Positions 43,942-53,840 are shown, counted from the first letter of the stretch. The stretch: DNA of 54,796 bases from Chitinophaga pinensis (GCA_945863605.1 CAMAZP010000022.1:1-54796); one strand, 5' to 3'. Numbers and translations: made by a program. The notes: generated by a model not told the origin, from the letters alone.

Positions 43942-44046
43942 GACTTTAGGATATTAGGACTTTTGGATATTAAGATTTTAGGATATTAAGACGTTAGGAC
44001 TTTATGAGGGGATGAGTTTATAAGAGAATGACATTAAGACTTTAGA
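43942..44046. repeat. 16-bp tandem repeat array upstream of ltaE
   Basis: Four contiguous units (43942-43957, 43958-43973, 43974-43989, 43990-44005) follow GACTTTAGGATATTAA with one to a few changes each. After a 24-bp break another related pair occupies 44030-44045. The unit is shared with 17497-17536. It lies directly 5' of the ltaE ATG and so would be in its leader. Confidence 0.7.
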
Positions 44047-44065
44047 ATCTGTTTAGGGTTTTGAT

Positions 44066-44977
44066 TTAAAACATTTTCTGACGTTTAAGGAGATACTTTA
44101 GAAGAATTTGGTCATAACCTTCGCTGATGTCAGCGGGCATAAAATCGATACGATAATTAGCACAGCGTAACTTAATTTCATTGAAATAATTCTGAACTCC
44201 TTCTATATATTTTTCTTTCACATCAGCAGGTTGCAATTTCATTCTCTCACCAGTTTCCATATCTATCAATTGATAAGGCCGATTTTCCAGTTCAAAATTG
44301 AATTCGATTTTTTTATCTATGACATGAAAAATCACAACTTCATGTTTGTTATGTTTTAAATGATTTAAAGCTCGGAATAATTCATCTAGTTGGCTCGGAT
44401 CATCAAATAAATCAGAGAAAATAACTATCAAACTTCTACGATGAGTTAATTCTGCAATATCGTGTAAGAGTTGAACTGTATTGGTAGCTTTTTTAGTTTG
44501 CTCATCATAATTTCTCAATCGTTTTTCTAATTCGCTGTATAAATAACGATGATGAGAAAGTGAGGATTTTGCTTGCGAATGAAGTTCTATTTTTTCATTA
44601 AATAAACTCAAACCTACAGCATCTCGTTGACGTTTCAATAGTTCAATTAAACTTGCAGCTGCATAGGTTGCAAATTCAAATTTTGAAATTCCATCTTTCT
44701 GAAAATACATAGAACTTGATGAATCAATTACAATTTGACAGCGAAGATTTGTTTCTTCTTCGTATTTTTTAGTGAACATTTTTTCCGTACGACCAAATAA
44801 TTTCCAGTCGATGTGTCGTGTAGATTCTCCAGAATTATACAAACGGTGTTCTGCGAATTCTACCGAAAAACCATGAAAAGGACTTTTATGTAAACCAGTA
44901 ATAAATCCCTCGACAACTTGTTTTGCAAGTAATTCTAAGTTTCCAAATTGAGCTAGTAGCAGACGGTTTATTTTCAT
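44066..44977 (-). CDS. DUF58 domain protein
   Basis: A 303-residue soluble protein of the DUF58 family, which often works beside MoxR ATPases. Its motif HKSPFHGFSVEFAEHRLYNSGESTRHIDWKLFGRTEKMFTKKYEEET is near the N-terminus. A von Willebrand factor A-like domain follows, with DSSSSMYF (a MIDAS-like DxSxS) and VIFSDLFDD. No MoxR or VWA partner lies next to it here. DUF58 proteins in Bacteroidota are linked to batA-type operons; the target is not known. Confidence 0.88.
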   Translation of the reverse strand: MKINRLLLAQFGNLELLAKQVVEGFITGLHKSPFHGFSVEFAEHRLYNSGESTRHIDWKLFGRTEKMFTKKYEEETNLRCQIVIDSSSSMYFQKDGISKFEFATYAAASLIELLKRQRDAVGLSLFNEKIELHSQAKSSLSHHRYLYSELEKRLRNYDEQTKKATNTVQLLHDIAELTHRRSLIVIFSDLFDDPSQLDELFRALNHLKHNKHEVVIFHVIDKKIEFNFELENRPYQLIDMETGERMKLQPADVKEKYIEGVQNYFNEIKLRCANYRIDFMPADISEGYDQILLKYLLKRQKMF

Positions 44978-45039
44978 ATTGGCACTAAATTAAACATAAT
45001 TCAGGATATGAATATTTAAGAATAGCATTGCTAACATAA

Positions 45040-45948
45040 TTAAATAGATTTTTTTTTAAATTTTGAGGCTTTTAGAAATGTGTTAGCAATTACACCTATT
45101 AAAATTAAAAATACTCCTATAATTATTAAAAAATTTAGACGTTCATCAAAAATAAAATAACCCATAATCATTGCATAAATAGAACCTAAATATTGAAATG
45201 GAGTAATTAAAGATGCGCTCTCTTCGTGCAATGCTCTTGTCAAGAGAATTTGTGCAATCTGTGTAAAAATACCAATTGTTAACAGTAAAATCCATTCTAT
45301 TCCGTTTGGTAGTACAAAATCAAACATACACCATACAGACATTATAGGAATGGGAATCATTGGAAAATAACTCACAATATTTATTGGTTCATCAGTTGCT
45401 TTTAGTTTGATTATTGCAGTGTAGGCCAAACCTGAGAATGCTGCGGAAACGATTCCAAATATCAGCCAAAAATAATTCAATTTAACAGGATTAGATTCCA
45501 ATATAAGAGTATTTAAACCAATGAAAATTACACCAATAAATGCAATAATGACAAATAACCATTGTATTTTAAGTATCCTTTCTCCTAAAAGAGCTAGCGC
45601 GAAAATTAGAGTAAAAATAGGTGCTAAATATTGAATTGTTGAGGCAATGGCAATAGGTAATTGATGAATTGTTTCAAAAAAAATAGTGAGTGCAATCATA
45701 CCTGATATCCCTCTAACAAACAACCATTTCTTATTTACACCAAATAATGGTAATTTTTTTCGTTTAATTATGTAATAACTTATAGAAAACGAAACAATAG
45801 AACGCGCTAAAACCAATTCATGAGCGGGTATTTTTTGTAAATCAGGAAATAAGGTCTGCTCGTTTCCCATTCCAAAAAGTTTTACAATGAAATTCACAAT
45901 CAAAAAAGATAAACCCGATAAAATAATGTAGATAATTCCTCTTTTCAT
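45040..45948 (-). CDS. EamA/DMT-family transporter
   Basis: A 302-residue integral membrane protein with ten predicted helices in two EamA repeats. The first repeat ends with FETIHQLPIAIASTIQYLAPIFTLIFALALLGERI and the second with LHEESASLITPFQYLGSIYAMIMGYFIFDERLNFLIIIGVFLILIGVIAN. Both show the conserved proline-containing helix and terminal ER/DER. The basic C-terminus is cytoplasmic. The substrate (amino acids, metabolites or nucleotide sugars) is not predictable. Confidence 0.9.
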   Translation of the reverse strand: MKRGIIYIILSGLSFLIVNFIVKLFGMGNEQTLFPDLQKIPAHELVLARSIVSFSISYYIIKRKKLPLFGVNKKWLFVRGISGMIALTIFFETIHQLPIAIASTIQYLAPIFTLIFALALLGERILKIQWLFVIIAFIGVIFIGLNTLILESNPVKLNYFWLIFGIVSAAFSGLAYTAIIKLKATDEPINIVSYFPMIPIPIMSVWCMFDFVLPNGIEWILLLTIGIFTQIAQILLTRALHEESASLITPFQYLGSIYAMIMGYFIFDERLNFLIIIGVFLILIGVIANTFLKASKFKKKSI

Positions 45949-46138
45949 AAGGATCTTTAAAAAAAACAGCTAAATACTAACCTTTTGATGATGAAATTTA
46001 TTTAATAGTTAGAAAGATAGGTTTTCAATGATTGATTATCAATTTTACTCTTCAATGAGTTCAATTAAATTTTAAAAAAGAACGTTAACAACAGCAACTA
46101 GTTTTTAATTGTACTGTATGAAACTAGTAATTAATGAT

Positions 46139-46834
46139 CTATTTCTTTTCCTTGAAAACTGAATCGTTGATGCCTTTGTTTACTTTGTAGTTAGTTAATT
46201 TAATTACAATTGTTCCTGACTTTTCATCTCTGGCATCTTTTTTCTTTTTATTGTCCGTATCGTGTAAATCAGCTGCTACACTTTTAGGTAACTTGAATTT
46301 TTTAATATCAACGTTAAAAGTTAAGAGACTTGGAAGTCCAAATTCAACTTGATCAGCATAACTATAATCAACGCTTACTGTTCCACTACTTCTAGTTGTG
46401 ATTTGAGATTTTAAAATTAAATTTCTTTTTGTATCAATCCAAAGCTTTGCAAGCACAAATTCACTATTATCTCCAGTTGGTATTACAGTTAATTGTGTCG
46501 TTTTAATTTCACCAATCGTTTTTGTTCCGCTTTCAACAACCATGTACGAACCTTTCTTAGCTAAAAAGGCATTCATGTCCGTAAAACCTTGTTTTGGTAG
46601 AATCGCAATCCCTTTAGAAACAACTTTAAACTTGTCTTTTTGCTTGAAATAGATTGTTGCATTCACGGGTAAAATTTTTATCAAAGGAATATCAGCTTTG
46701 ATATTTGCATCTACAGAATAATCGTTTACTGCGTTTATTTTAGCAACAACTTTCGCTAAAATGGCATCTGCTTCTTGCGCTTTTGAAAGAAAGGTTAAAA
46801 GTAGAAATGTACTGAATAGGAATATTTTTTTCAT
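46139..46834 (-). CDS. LolA-like exported protein
   Basis: A 231-residue protein with a signal peptide (MKKIFLFSTFLLLTFLSKAQ). The mature part resembles the LolA/LolB-type open beta-barrel: EADAILAKVVAKINAVNDYSVDANI, ATIYFKQKDKFKVVSKGIAILPKQGF, then LTVIPTGDNSEFVLAKLWIDTKRNLILKSQITTRSSG and VDYSYADQVEFGLPSLLTFNVDIKKFKLP. An acidic/lysine-rich segment (DTDNKKKKDARDEKSG) precedes the last strand. An in-frame TTG at 46855 would add seven residues; I chose the ATG. It lies downstream of the ABC-2 exporter genes, after 110 bp. Confidence 0.7.
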   Translation of the reverse strand: MKKIFLFSTFLLLTFLSKAQEADAILAKVVAKINAVNDYSVDANIKADIPLIKILPVNATIYFKQKDKFKVVSKGIAILPKQGFTDMNAFLAKKGSYMVVESGTKTIGEIKTTQLTVIPTGDNSEFVLAKLWIDTKRNLILKSQITTRSSGTVSVDYSYADQVEFGLPSLLTFNVDIKKFKLPKSVAADLHDTDNKKKKDARDEKSGTIVIKLTNYKVNKGINDSVFKEKK

Positions 46835-46944
46835 ATGTGTTAACTGTTTTTTCAATGGTCATATGGACCGCGTTAGCAGCCACGAAGTGAATCGCAACTT
46901 AAATTCATCATGGATTGTGACGAATCTCTTTATGGCTTATTTCA

Positions 46945-47787
46945 TCAGGATGTAATGTCTTTTTTATTGAATTTAACGTTTGCAATAACAACTAATATAA
47001 CATTGTGAACCAGTAAGATAACAACTGATTGAATAATTTTCCCCATTGGTATAGGGTCTTCAAAGAAACTTCTCCAGGAAGCCATGTGTGTAGTAAATAA
47101 ATAAGGTTTAATTGTGTCAAAAACTGAAACATCTAGAGAACCAATTATAGTGAACAAAATGATGATTGCCATCGTTGAAACAATAGGTCCGATTGAATTA
47201 TCTGCAAAGGCTGATAGACAAATCGATAATGTAGAAATTGTTAGCAAAGAGAGAAATGCAACTATAAATGCTAAACCATAACGCCAAATTATATCTTGTT
47301 CTTGTAAGATGACTAAACCATCACTATTTAATACGATTAAGTCACCTGTGCCAAAAATCCATTTTGCAACGATTAATGCTAAAAAGCCTAACCAAATTGT
47401 TAAAATTAAGGTGTAAACTGCTCCGGCAATGAATTTTGAAAGGACGATGCTCGTTCTCGAAATAGGTTTACTAGCCAACATTCTCACCGTTCCCATTGCT
47501 GCTTCTCCAGAAATCAAATCACCAGTTACCAAGGCAACCAATAAAGGAATATGAATAATCAACATTTGGAGAATGATGAACGCTATCAGATTTCCGTTCA
47601 AAATGTTACCATTAAATGAAAGCGTTTGCTCAAAAGAAGAAGTAACGAAGGAAATAAACGAACTTCCATCTGCCTTCATTGCAAACAAAATCACCGCGAT
47701 TAGTAAGGTGAGTGCGCCAATACCAAGGTAACTTCTCGGTTTAGCAAGAATTTTTACAAATTCGTTATACGTGTTTTTTAGTAACAT
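46945..47787 (-). CDS. ABC-2 type permease
   Basis: A 280-residue permease with six helices. TM1 (YLGIGALTLLIAVILFAMKA) is followed by LIAFIILQMLIIHIPLLVALVTGDLI, the coupling segment SGEAAMGTVRMLASKPISRTSIVLSKFI, AGAVYTLILTIWLGFLALIVAKW, YGLAFIVAFLSLLTISTLSICLSAFADN, IGPIVSTMAIIILFTIIGSL and a last helix. It shares one base with the ATPase gene upstream and forms an exporter with it. The substrate is unknown. Confidence 0.88.
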   Translation of the reverse strand: MLLKNTYNEFVKILAKPRSYLGIGALTLLIAVILFAMKADGSSFISFVTSSFEQTLSFNGNILNGNLIAFIILQMLIIHIPLLVALVTGDLISGEAAMGTVRMLASKPISRTSIVLSKFIAGAVYTLILTIWLGFLALIVAKWIFGTGDLIVLNSDGLVILQEQDIIWRYGLAFIVAFLSLLTISTLSICLSAFADNSIGPIVSTMAIIILFTIIGSLDVSVFDTIKPYLFTTHMASWRSFFEDPIPMGKIIQSVVILLVHNVILVVIANVKFNKKDITS

Positions 47788-48701
47788 TAGGATTGAACTA
47801 TTTTCATGAAAAAATCTTCTAGTTTGCGTTTTGGTTCTAAAGCAAAAACCAATACACCATTTTCAATCAAGGCTTTATTCAAGTTTGGAACTTGGCTCTT
47901 TTCAATTGCAACTTCTAATTCGTTTGCTGTCTCTCCAACAAATTGAGCATTGCTAAAATGCGATGAAATCACTTGTTTCGCTTTTGCAACAGCATCAACC
48001 TCAAGATGAACCACTAATTCTTGTGCATTCAGTAAATCTTGTACTTCTCCTTCAACGATTGATTTTCCTTTATTGATGATCACCATTCGATTGGCAATCA
48101 GTTCAATTTCAGAAAGTTGATGCGATGAAAGTAAAATCGTTTTATTTTGCTCGTTTTTCAAGCGTAGAATTAAATTTCTTATTTCAACGATTCCTTGAGG
48201 ATCAAGACCTGTGGTTGGTTCATCTAAAATAATTAAATCGGGTTGATGCAACAAAGTTTGAGCAATTCCCAAACGCTGCTTCATACCATGAGAAAAACCA
48301 CCAATTTTATCTCCTCCCCTACCTGCAAGACCAACAAATTCAAGCATTTCACCAATTTGTGACTTTGAAACAGATGCGCCAGAAATACGCGCAAAAATCT
48401 CCAAATTCTTTTGAGCTGAAAGGTATTTATAGAAATCTGGTTTTTCAATGATGCTTCCAATTTTAGATAAAATTTCGGAGCGACTATTGGTGTACGATTT
48501 TCCGAAAAGTTCAATTTTTCCAGCGTTGGGTTTAATTAGCGAAAGTAAGCAACGAATTGTGGTACTTTTACCAGCTCCATTTGGACCTAAAAAACCAAAA
48601 ACATCGCCACGACTTACGGTAAATGAAACGTCTTTAACTGCTTGAAAACTACCGAAACTCTTAGCAAGATGTTCGACTTTTATAACTGTTTCTTTTTCCA
48701 T
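47787..48701 (-). CDS. ABC transporter ATPase (ABC-2 partner)
   Basis: A 304-residue ABC ATPase: Walker A GFLGPNGAGKSTTIR, Q-loop region IGSIIEKPDFYKYLSA, signature FSHGMKQRLGIAQ, Walker B LIILDEPTTGLDPQG and H-loop LLSSHQLSEIE. The C-terminal domain (residues about 220-304) is of the CcmA/BcrA type, found with ABC-2 permeases. It overlaps the permease gene by one base. Confidence 0.92.
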   Translation of the reverse strand: MEKETVIKVEHLAKSFGSFQAVKDVSFTVSRGDVFGFLGPNGAGKSTTIRCLLSLIKPNAGKIELFGKSYTNSRSEILSKIGSIIEKPDFYKYLSAQKNLEIFARISGASVSKSQIGEMLEFVGLAGRGGDKIGGFSHGMKQRLGIAQTLLHQPDLIILDEPTTGLDPQGIVEIRNLILRLKNEQNKTILLSSHQLSEIELIANRMVIINKGKSIVEGEVQDLLNAQELVVHLEVDAVAKAKQVISSHFSNAQFVGETANELEVAIEKSQVPNLNKALIENGVLVFALEPKRKLEDFFMKIVQS

Positions 48702-48752
48702 TGAATGTAAAATTAATCTTTAAGAAGTTCTTTAAAGATTTGTAGGCAAAAA

Positions 48753-49208
48753 TTAACGTTCATTAAAGATTTTTTCAACTTGCGCGAAACGGTGCTTGAA
48801 TATTTCTTCCAATTTTCCTTTTACTATTAATGGATGCGCCAATTTACCTAAAAAACCAAAAGGAATTTCATAGGAAACGATGTCGGTCATTTCAACTCCA
48901 CCTTCCACTTCTTTAAAATGATGTTCGTGGTGCCATATCTTATATGGGCCTTTGCGTTGTTCGTCCACAAAAAACTGATTTTCTTCAACTGTTTTAATCT
49001 CAGTAATCCATGACATTGGAATTCCAAACAAAGGTCGAACAGTATATTCAATCATCAAACCTTCATACATTTTTTCAGGCAAATCAACTTTGATGTCAAA
49101 GCCCATGTATTCTGGAGTTATTTTTTTTAGGTTCTCTGGCCGTGAGAAAAAATCCCAACATGTCTTGATGTCGGTTTTAACTAATTGTGTTCTTTTTAAT
49201 TGATACAT
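48753..49208 (-). CDS. SRPBCC-fold protein
   Basis: A 151-residue protein of the START/SRPBCC superfamily. It begins YQLKRTQLVKTDIKTCWDFFSRPENLKKITPEYMGFDI, followed by MIEYTVRPLFGIPMSWITEI, FVDEQRKGPYKIWHHEHHFKEVEGGVEMTDIVSYEIPFGFLG and the C-terminal helix VKGKLEEIFKHRFAQVEKIF. Members carry small hydrophobic ligands; annotations such as cell-division inhibitor are inherited, not proven. It is followed by a short A/T-rich repeat region (49209-49288). Confidence 0.85.
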   Translation of the reverse strand: MYQLKRTQLVKTDIKTCWDFFSRPENLKKITPEYMGFDIKVDLPEKMYEGLMIEYTVRPLFGIPMSWITEIKTVEENQFFVDEQRKGPYKIWHHEHHFKEVEGGVEMTDIVSYEIPFGFLGKLAHPLIVKGKLEEIFKHRFAQVEKIFNER

Positions 49209-49288
49209 GCATTAGAAACAAGCTTCTAAAAGGAATGTTTAATTTTTAAAGATGAATTTTTAATTTTCTTCTAATTCAAAATTCAATA

Positions 49289-50455
49289 TTAAGAATTCAA
49301 AACTTCACTATAAATTTCCGTAAACTGCTTTCCAACTTCCGAATAACTAAAGTGCTTCATGGCATACTCTCGAATTTGAGCAGAATTGAATCTATTCGGA
49401 TTTTCAACGAAAGAAACAATTGCATTTTTCAAAGCTTCTTCATCTCCCCGATTCACTAACATACCATTGATTTCCTTGACATGCTCAGGAATTCCATTTA
49501 CATTGGAAGATAGCACTGGTTTTCCACACATCATTGCTTCTGCGATAACACACGGAAAATTTTCATAATTACTGAATTGAAGCAGCGCATGACTTGATTG
49601 AATCATTTCAGCCACTTCAGCAGTTGTTTTTGTACTGTGAAATGTTACTGTTGAATGCACAGCTAATTCATTTGCCAGTTGTTTGGCGTATTCAATGTCT
49701 CCGTCGCTTACAATGTCCAACTTCACTTGCGGAAAATCCGATTTTAGCGCTTGCATTACGCGAATCATTCCGGAAAGATTTTTAATCGTATCAACACCTG
49801 TAGAAATGTGGATTAATTTTACTTCGTCAATTATTGGCTTCGGAGTTTCTTTGAAAAGGTGTTCATCAACCACATTTGAAACGGTACCAAACTTGGAATT
49901 TGGACTCAATTTCTGCATGCTTTTTAGTAAATTCTGACTAACAGGTAAAACGTAGGCAGCATTTCGAATGATCAATTTACTCAATCTCAAAATCGGTTTT
50001 GGATAGGCATGATCGCTATCAACGTGGAAACCACTCGAATTTTCAGTGATGATGTATGGTATTTTATGTCGCCATTTCAACCAAAGAGCCCAAATACCTA
50101 ATGGATAAACGATATTTAAATGTACAATTTCAGGTTGACCGATAATTTCTTTCGTTCGTTTGTAACCCATTTTGAACGCTTTACGGTGCGAGAAATAGTT
50201 TTTTATCAAACGAAACGGCTTGAATCCACATGTTTTTTTGGGATAATACAATACGATTTCATGCAGGGATTTGGATTTACATTCTTGCATTCTAACTACC
50301 GTTTCTTCCGTTGAAGGGAAAATTGCAAGTGCTACAACATCGTTATAAAGTGCAATTGATTCAGCATGTTTTTGAACGAAATTACCCAAAGTAGGCTTTA
50401 AATCATTGGGATACCACGAACAAATCGTAAGTACTTTAAACCGTTTTAAACCCAT
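49289..50455 (-). CDS. Glycosyltransferase family 4 protein
   Basis: A 388-residue GT-B glycosyltransferase. The N-terminal domain begins RFKVLTICSWYPNDLKPTLGNFVQKHAESIAL, with HLNIVYPLGIWALWLKWRHKIPYIITE in the middle. The C-terminal GT1-type domain has STGVDTIKNLSGMIRVMQAL, LQFSNYENFPCVIAEAMMCGKPVLSSNVNGIPEHV containing the EX7E catalytic motif, and LVNRGDEEALKNAI. It likely transfers a sugar from a nucleotide sugar to a surface glycan or lipid. It begins 2 bp after the cysteine desulfurase gene. Confidence 0.9.
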   Translation of the reverse strand: MGLKRFKVLTICSWYPNDLKPTLGNFVQKHAESIALYNDVVALAIFPSTEETVVRMQECKSKSLHEIVLYYPKKTCGFKPFRLIKNYFSHRKAFKMGYKRTKEIIGQPEIVHLNIVYPLGIWALWLKWRHKIPYIITENSSGFHVDSDHAYPKPILRLSKLIIRNAAYVLPVSQNLLKSMQKLSPNSKFGTVSNVVDEHLFKETPKPIIDEVKLIHISTGVDTIKNLSGMIRVMQALKSDFPQVKLDIVSDGDIEYAKQLANELAVHSTVTFHSTKTTAEVAEMIQSSHALLQFSNYENFPCVIAEAMMCGKPVLSSNVNGIPEHVKEINGMLVNRGDEEALKNAIVSFVENPNRFNSAQIREYAMKHFSYSEVGKQFTEIYSEVLNS

Positions 50456-50457
50456 GT

Positions 50458-51597
50458 TTAAACTAAGTTTTTCTCAAAAACACTCACCACTTGCTCTAAA
50501 GCAAAATCAATTTCTTCTTTTGTTGTGTAACGCGAAAATGAAAAACGAACATTTGGTCGTGTCATGTCTGCGTGAATTCCTTCTAATACATGTGAACCTT
50601 TTGTTGCACCTGAAGAACAAGCACTTCCACCACTTACTGCAACTCCTTTTAAATCAAGCGTAAACAATAACATTCCTGATTTCGGAGTTGGTGGAAAACA
50701 CACATTTAAAACTGTGTAAAGTGATTTCTCAGGATTGGTTTCTCCATGGAAATAAATAGCATCAAAATGAGATTTTAAAGATTCAATCATGTAATTTTTC
50801 AAAGATTGAACATGCTGTTGATGACCTTCAACATCTTCGTAAGCTAAATCCAATGCTTTTGCTAAACCTACAATTCCGTGTAAATTTTCTGTTCCACCAC
50901 GCAATCCTCTCTCTTGTGCTCCTCCATGAATAAAAGCACCCACTTTATTTTTACTATTCACGTACAAAAAGCCAATACCTTTTGGTCCGTGAAATTTATG
51001 CGCTGCACAAGTTATAAAATCAATACCTAAATCTTGAAGATCAAATGAGTAATGCCCCATAGTCTGAACTGTATCTGAATGAAAATAAGCTTTATACAAC
51101 TGGCATAATTCAGCGACTTTTTTCAAGGGAATTAAGGTTGATATTTCATTATTGGCATGCATTAAAGAAACGAGTGTCGGTTTGTTTTCCTTCAAAAGTT
51201 CTTCCAAATGATTCAAATCAACATTTCCTTTTGAGTCAATGTTCACATAAACCAATTCAGTTTGACCAGCCTTTTCTAAAGCTTCAACAGTGTGACCAAC
51301 AGCATGGTGTTCAATAGATGTTGTGATAATTCGCTTTACCCCTAACTCAACAATAGACGTATAAATCGCCATATTATCAGCTTCTGTACCACCAGAAGTG
51401 AAAATAATTTCAGAAGGTTTACATTTTATATGAGCTGCAATCGAACGTCTTGAAGTTTCAATAAGTGCTTTTGCGTTTCGACCAAAATAATGAGTAGAAG
51501 AAGGATTCCCGAAGTTTTCTTTTAAAACTGGTATCATGGCTTCTACTACTTCTGGTGCTATTGGCGTTGTGGCAGCATTATCAAGATAAACACGCAT
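50458..51597 (-). CDS. iscS: Cysteine desulfurase (NifS/IscS family)
   Basis: A 379-residue PLP enzyme that takes sulfur from cysteine for Fe-S clusters and thiolation. The motifs are YLDNAATTPIAPEVVEAM, FTSGGTEADNMA, HSDTVQTMGHYSFDL, the PLP lysine Lys201 in CAAHKFHGPKGIGFLY, GGAQERGLRGGTENLHGIVGLAKAL, and the active cysteine Cys327 in GGSACSSGATKGSHVLEG (IscS-type loop). The name iscS is by similarity; nifS is equally used. No iscU or iscA is adjacent, but an Nfu-type protein lies 2.4 kb upstream. Confidence 0.92.
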   Translation of the reverse strand: MRVYLDNAATTPIAPEVVEAMIPVLKENFGNPSSTHYFGRNAKALIETSRRSIAAHIKCKPSEIIFTSGGTEADNMAIYTSIVELGVKRIITTSIEHHAVGHTVEALEKAGQTELVYVNIDSKGNVDLNHLEELLKENKPTLVSLMHANNEISTLIPLKKVAELCQLYKAYFHSDTVQTMGHYSFDLQDLGIDFITCAAHKFHGPKGIGFLYVNSKNKVGAFIHGGAQERGLRGGTENLHGIVGLAKALDLAYEDVEGHQQHVQSLKNYMIESLKSHFDAIYFHGETNPEKSLYTVLNVCFPPTPKSGMLLFTLDLKGVAVSGGSACSSGATKGSHVLEGIHADMTRPNVRFSFSRYTTKEEIDFALEQVVSVFEKNLV

Positions 51598-51626
51598 TTA
51601 AAAAGTTTTGACGAAGATACTAAATA

Positions 51627-53840
51627 TTAATTTGCTACGTCACTCATAAATTTAATTCGCATCAGTCTTAATTCCTCTTCTGTATATAGACCATCGAATT
51701 CATGATAGGCAGTGATCAAATCGTCAGTATCAGCATTTGAGAAATAATCAAAAATTTCTTCCTGATTATCAACATCTAACAACGTGTTAATGTAATAGTT
51801 GATATTTACTCTAGTTCCAGAATTGACAATAGATTCTATCTCATCAAGTATATTATCAAATGTTTTTCCTTGTGATTTTGCAATATCTTCAAGTGGTAAT
51901 TTTCTATCAATATTTTGAATCAACTGTACTTTTAGTACTGATTTATTTACAAGCGATTTTACAACTAAATCTTGTGGACGTTCAATATCATTATCGGCAA
52001 CATAATTCGCAATTAAAGCTACGAAAGGTTCCCCATAACGTTGTGCTTTACCTGTCCCAACTCCCTGGATATTAGTCAACTCCTCAATCGTTATTGGATA
52101 TTGGAAGCACATATCTTTCAAAGAAGGTTCTTGGAAAATAACAAATGGTGGTATGTTATTTTGTTTTGAAATGGACTTTCTTAAATCAACCAATAAATTA
52201 TAGAGTACTTCATCAAAAGCACCACCTTTACCACTTTGAATAATTGAATCATCATCATCTGTATTTGAAAAGTCATGTTGCTTAATTAACATAAATGATT
52301 CTGGTTTCAGAATAAAAGTTTTTCCGTTTTCTGTTAATTTTAGAGTACCAAATGATTCAACATCTTTAAACAACAATCCTCCAACAGTTGCCTGACGAAT
52401 AACAGCATTCCAAAAATGTTCGTCTTTTTCTTTACCAATTCCAAAAGTTGATAGTTTATCGTGTTTGTATGCCTTTATGTCTGATGTTATGTGACCTGAT
52501 AAAAATGCACAATAATGCTTTGCTTTTTGTGTTTCATCTAGCAATTTTACAGCATCTAAAAGCATTGTTATATATTCTTGACCTTCAGTTCGTTCGCGTG
52601 GATTTCTACAGTTATCACATTGTTCATTACATTTTTTTTCTTCAAAAACTTCTCCGAAATAATGTAAAATAAATTTTCTTCTACAAACAGATGTTTCTGC
52701 ATAAGAAACAATTTCATTGAGTAACTGTCGACCAATTTCTTGTTCTGTGATTGGTTTTCCTTGCAAAAATTTTTCTAATTTTTCAATGTCTTTGTAACTG
52801 TAAAAAGCTACACATTCTCCTATACCGCCATCACGCCCTGCTCTTCCCGTTTCTTGATAATAACTTTCTAATGATTTTGGAATATCGTGGTGGATTACAT
52901 AGCGAACATCAGGTTTATCAATTCCCATTCCGAAAGCTATAGTTGCAACAATAACATCGGCTTCTTCCATCAAAAACATATCTTGGTGTTTACCACGAGT
53001 TGATGCATCTAAACCAGCATGATAGGGCAAGGCATTGATTCCGTTTATTTGTAACAATTCAGAAATCTCCTCAACTTTTTTTCGGCTTAAGCAGTAAATA
53101 ATTCCACTTTCTCCTTGATGATTACGAATATATTTTATGATTTGTTTTTCAACATCACGCTTAGGGCGAATTTCATAATACAAATTATCGCGATTAAATG
53201 AAGACTTGAATACATCAGCGTCTAACATATTCAGATTCTTTTGAATATCGTATTGGACTTTTGGAGTAGCTGTAGCTGTTAAAGCTATTACGGGAACATT
53301 TGAAATTTTCTCAAAAATATCTCTCAATCTTCGATATTCTGGACGAAAATCGTGTCCCCATTCTGATATACAATGTGCTTCATCTATAGCAAAAAATGAA
53401 ATTTGAACAGATGTTAAAAAATCAATATTCTCTTGTTTTGTCAATGATTCAGGTGCAACATAAAGCATTTTGGTTTTACCATCCTGAATATCCTTTCTCA
53501 CTTGTGTAATTTCTGTTTTGGTTAATGATGAGTTTAGGAAATGTGCAACACTATCATTTTCACTTATGTTTCGAATTGCGTCTACCTGATTTTTCATTAA
53601 AGCGATTAATGGCGAAACAATGATAGAAGTTCCATTCAAAATCAAAGATGGAAGTTGGTAACACATTGATTTCCCACCACCAGTAGGCATTATAACAAAT
53701 GAGTTTCGACCATCAAGTACGTTTTTAATTATATTTTCTTGTTGACCCTTAAATAGCTCAAAACCGAAATATTTTCTCAAAGCTGACTTTAAATCAATTT
53801 GACTTTTATTAATTATATTATTGACGATGATTTCTTCCAT
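51627..53840 (-). CDS. recQ: ATP-dependent DNA helicase RecQ
   Basis: A 737-residue SF2 helicase. Motif 0/I reads FELFKGQQENIIKNVLDGRNSFVIMPTGGGKSMCYQLPSLI; II is DEAHCISEWGHDFRPEYRRL; III is ALTATATPKV; V and VI are ATIAFGMGIDKPDVRYVIHHDIPKSLESYYQETGRAGRDG. The RQC zinc site has CRRKFILHYFGE, CNEQCDNC. A winged-helix region follows, and an HRDC domain is recognisable (SISKQNNIPPFVIFQEPSLKDMC, LTNIQGVGTGKAQRYGEPFVALI). The C-terminal 110 residues form an extra helical domain. The ATG at 53840 is preferred over the TTG at 53852. Confidence 0.95.
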   Translation of the reverse strand: MEEIIVNNIINKSQIDLKSALRKYFGFELFKGQQENIIKNVLDGRNSFVIMPTGGGKSMCYQLPSLILNGTSIIVSPLIALMKNQVDAIRNISENDSVAHFLNSSLTKTEITQVRKDIQDGKTKMLYVAPESLTKQENIDFLTSVQISFFAIDEAHCISEWGHDFRPEYRRLRDIFEKISNVPVIALTATATPKVQYDIQKNLNMLDADVFKSSFNRDNLYYEIRPKRDVEKQIIKYIRNHQGESGIIYCLSRKKVEEISELLQINGINALPYHAGLDASTRGKHQDMFLMEEADVIVATIAFGMGIDKPDVRYVIHHDIPKSLESYYQETGRAGRDGGIGECVAFYSYKDIEKLEKFLQGKPITEQEIGRQLLNEIVSYAETSVCRRKFILHYFGEVFEEKKCNEQCDNCRNPRERTEGQEYITMLLDAVKLLDETQKAKHYCAFLSGHITSDIKAYKHDKLSTFGIGKEKDEHFWNAVIRQATVGGLLFKDVESFGTLKLTENGKTFILKPESFMLIKQHDFSNTDDDDSIIQSGKGGAFDEVLYNLLVDLRKSISKQNNIPPFVIFQEPSLKDMCFQYPITIEELTNIQGVGTGKAQRYGEPFVALIANYVADNDIERPQDLVVKSLVNKSVLKVQLIQNIDRKLPLEDIAKSQGKTFDNILDEIESIVNSGTRVNINYYINTLLDVDNQEEIFDYFSNADTDDLITAYHEFDGLYTEEELRLMRIKFMSDVAN

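Noticed and set aside
43942..44046. CRISPR array
   Set aside because: Units are 16 bp and contiguous, with no spacers and no cas genes nearby. No other CRISPR-like array was seen.
46856..46944. Small gene between the LolA-like gene and the ABC permease
   Set aside because: Only shadow frames; no start with a plausible leader and no composition signal.
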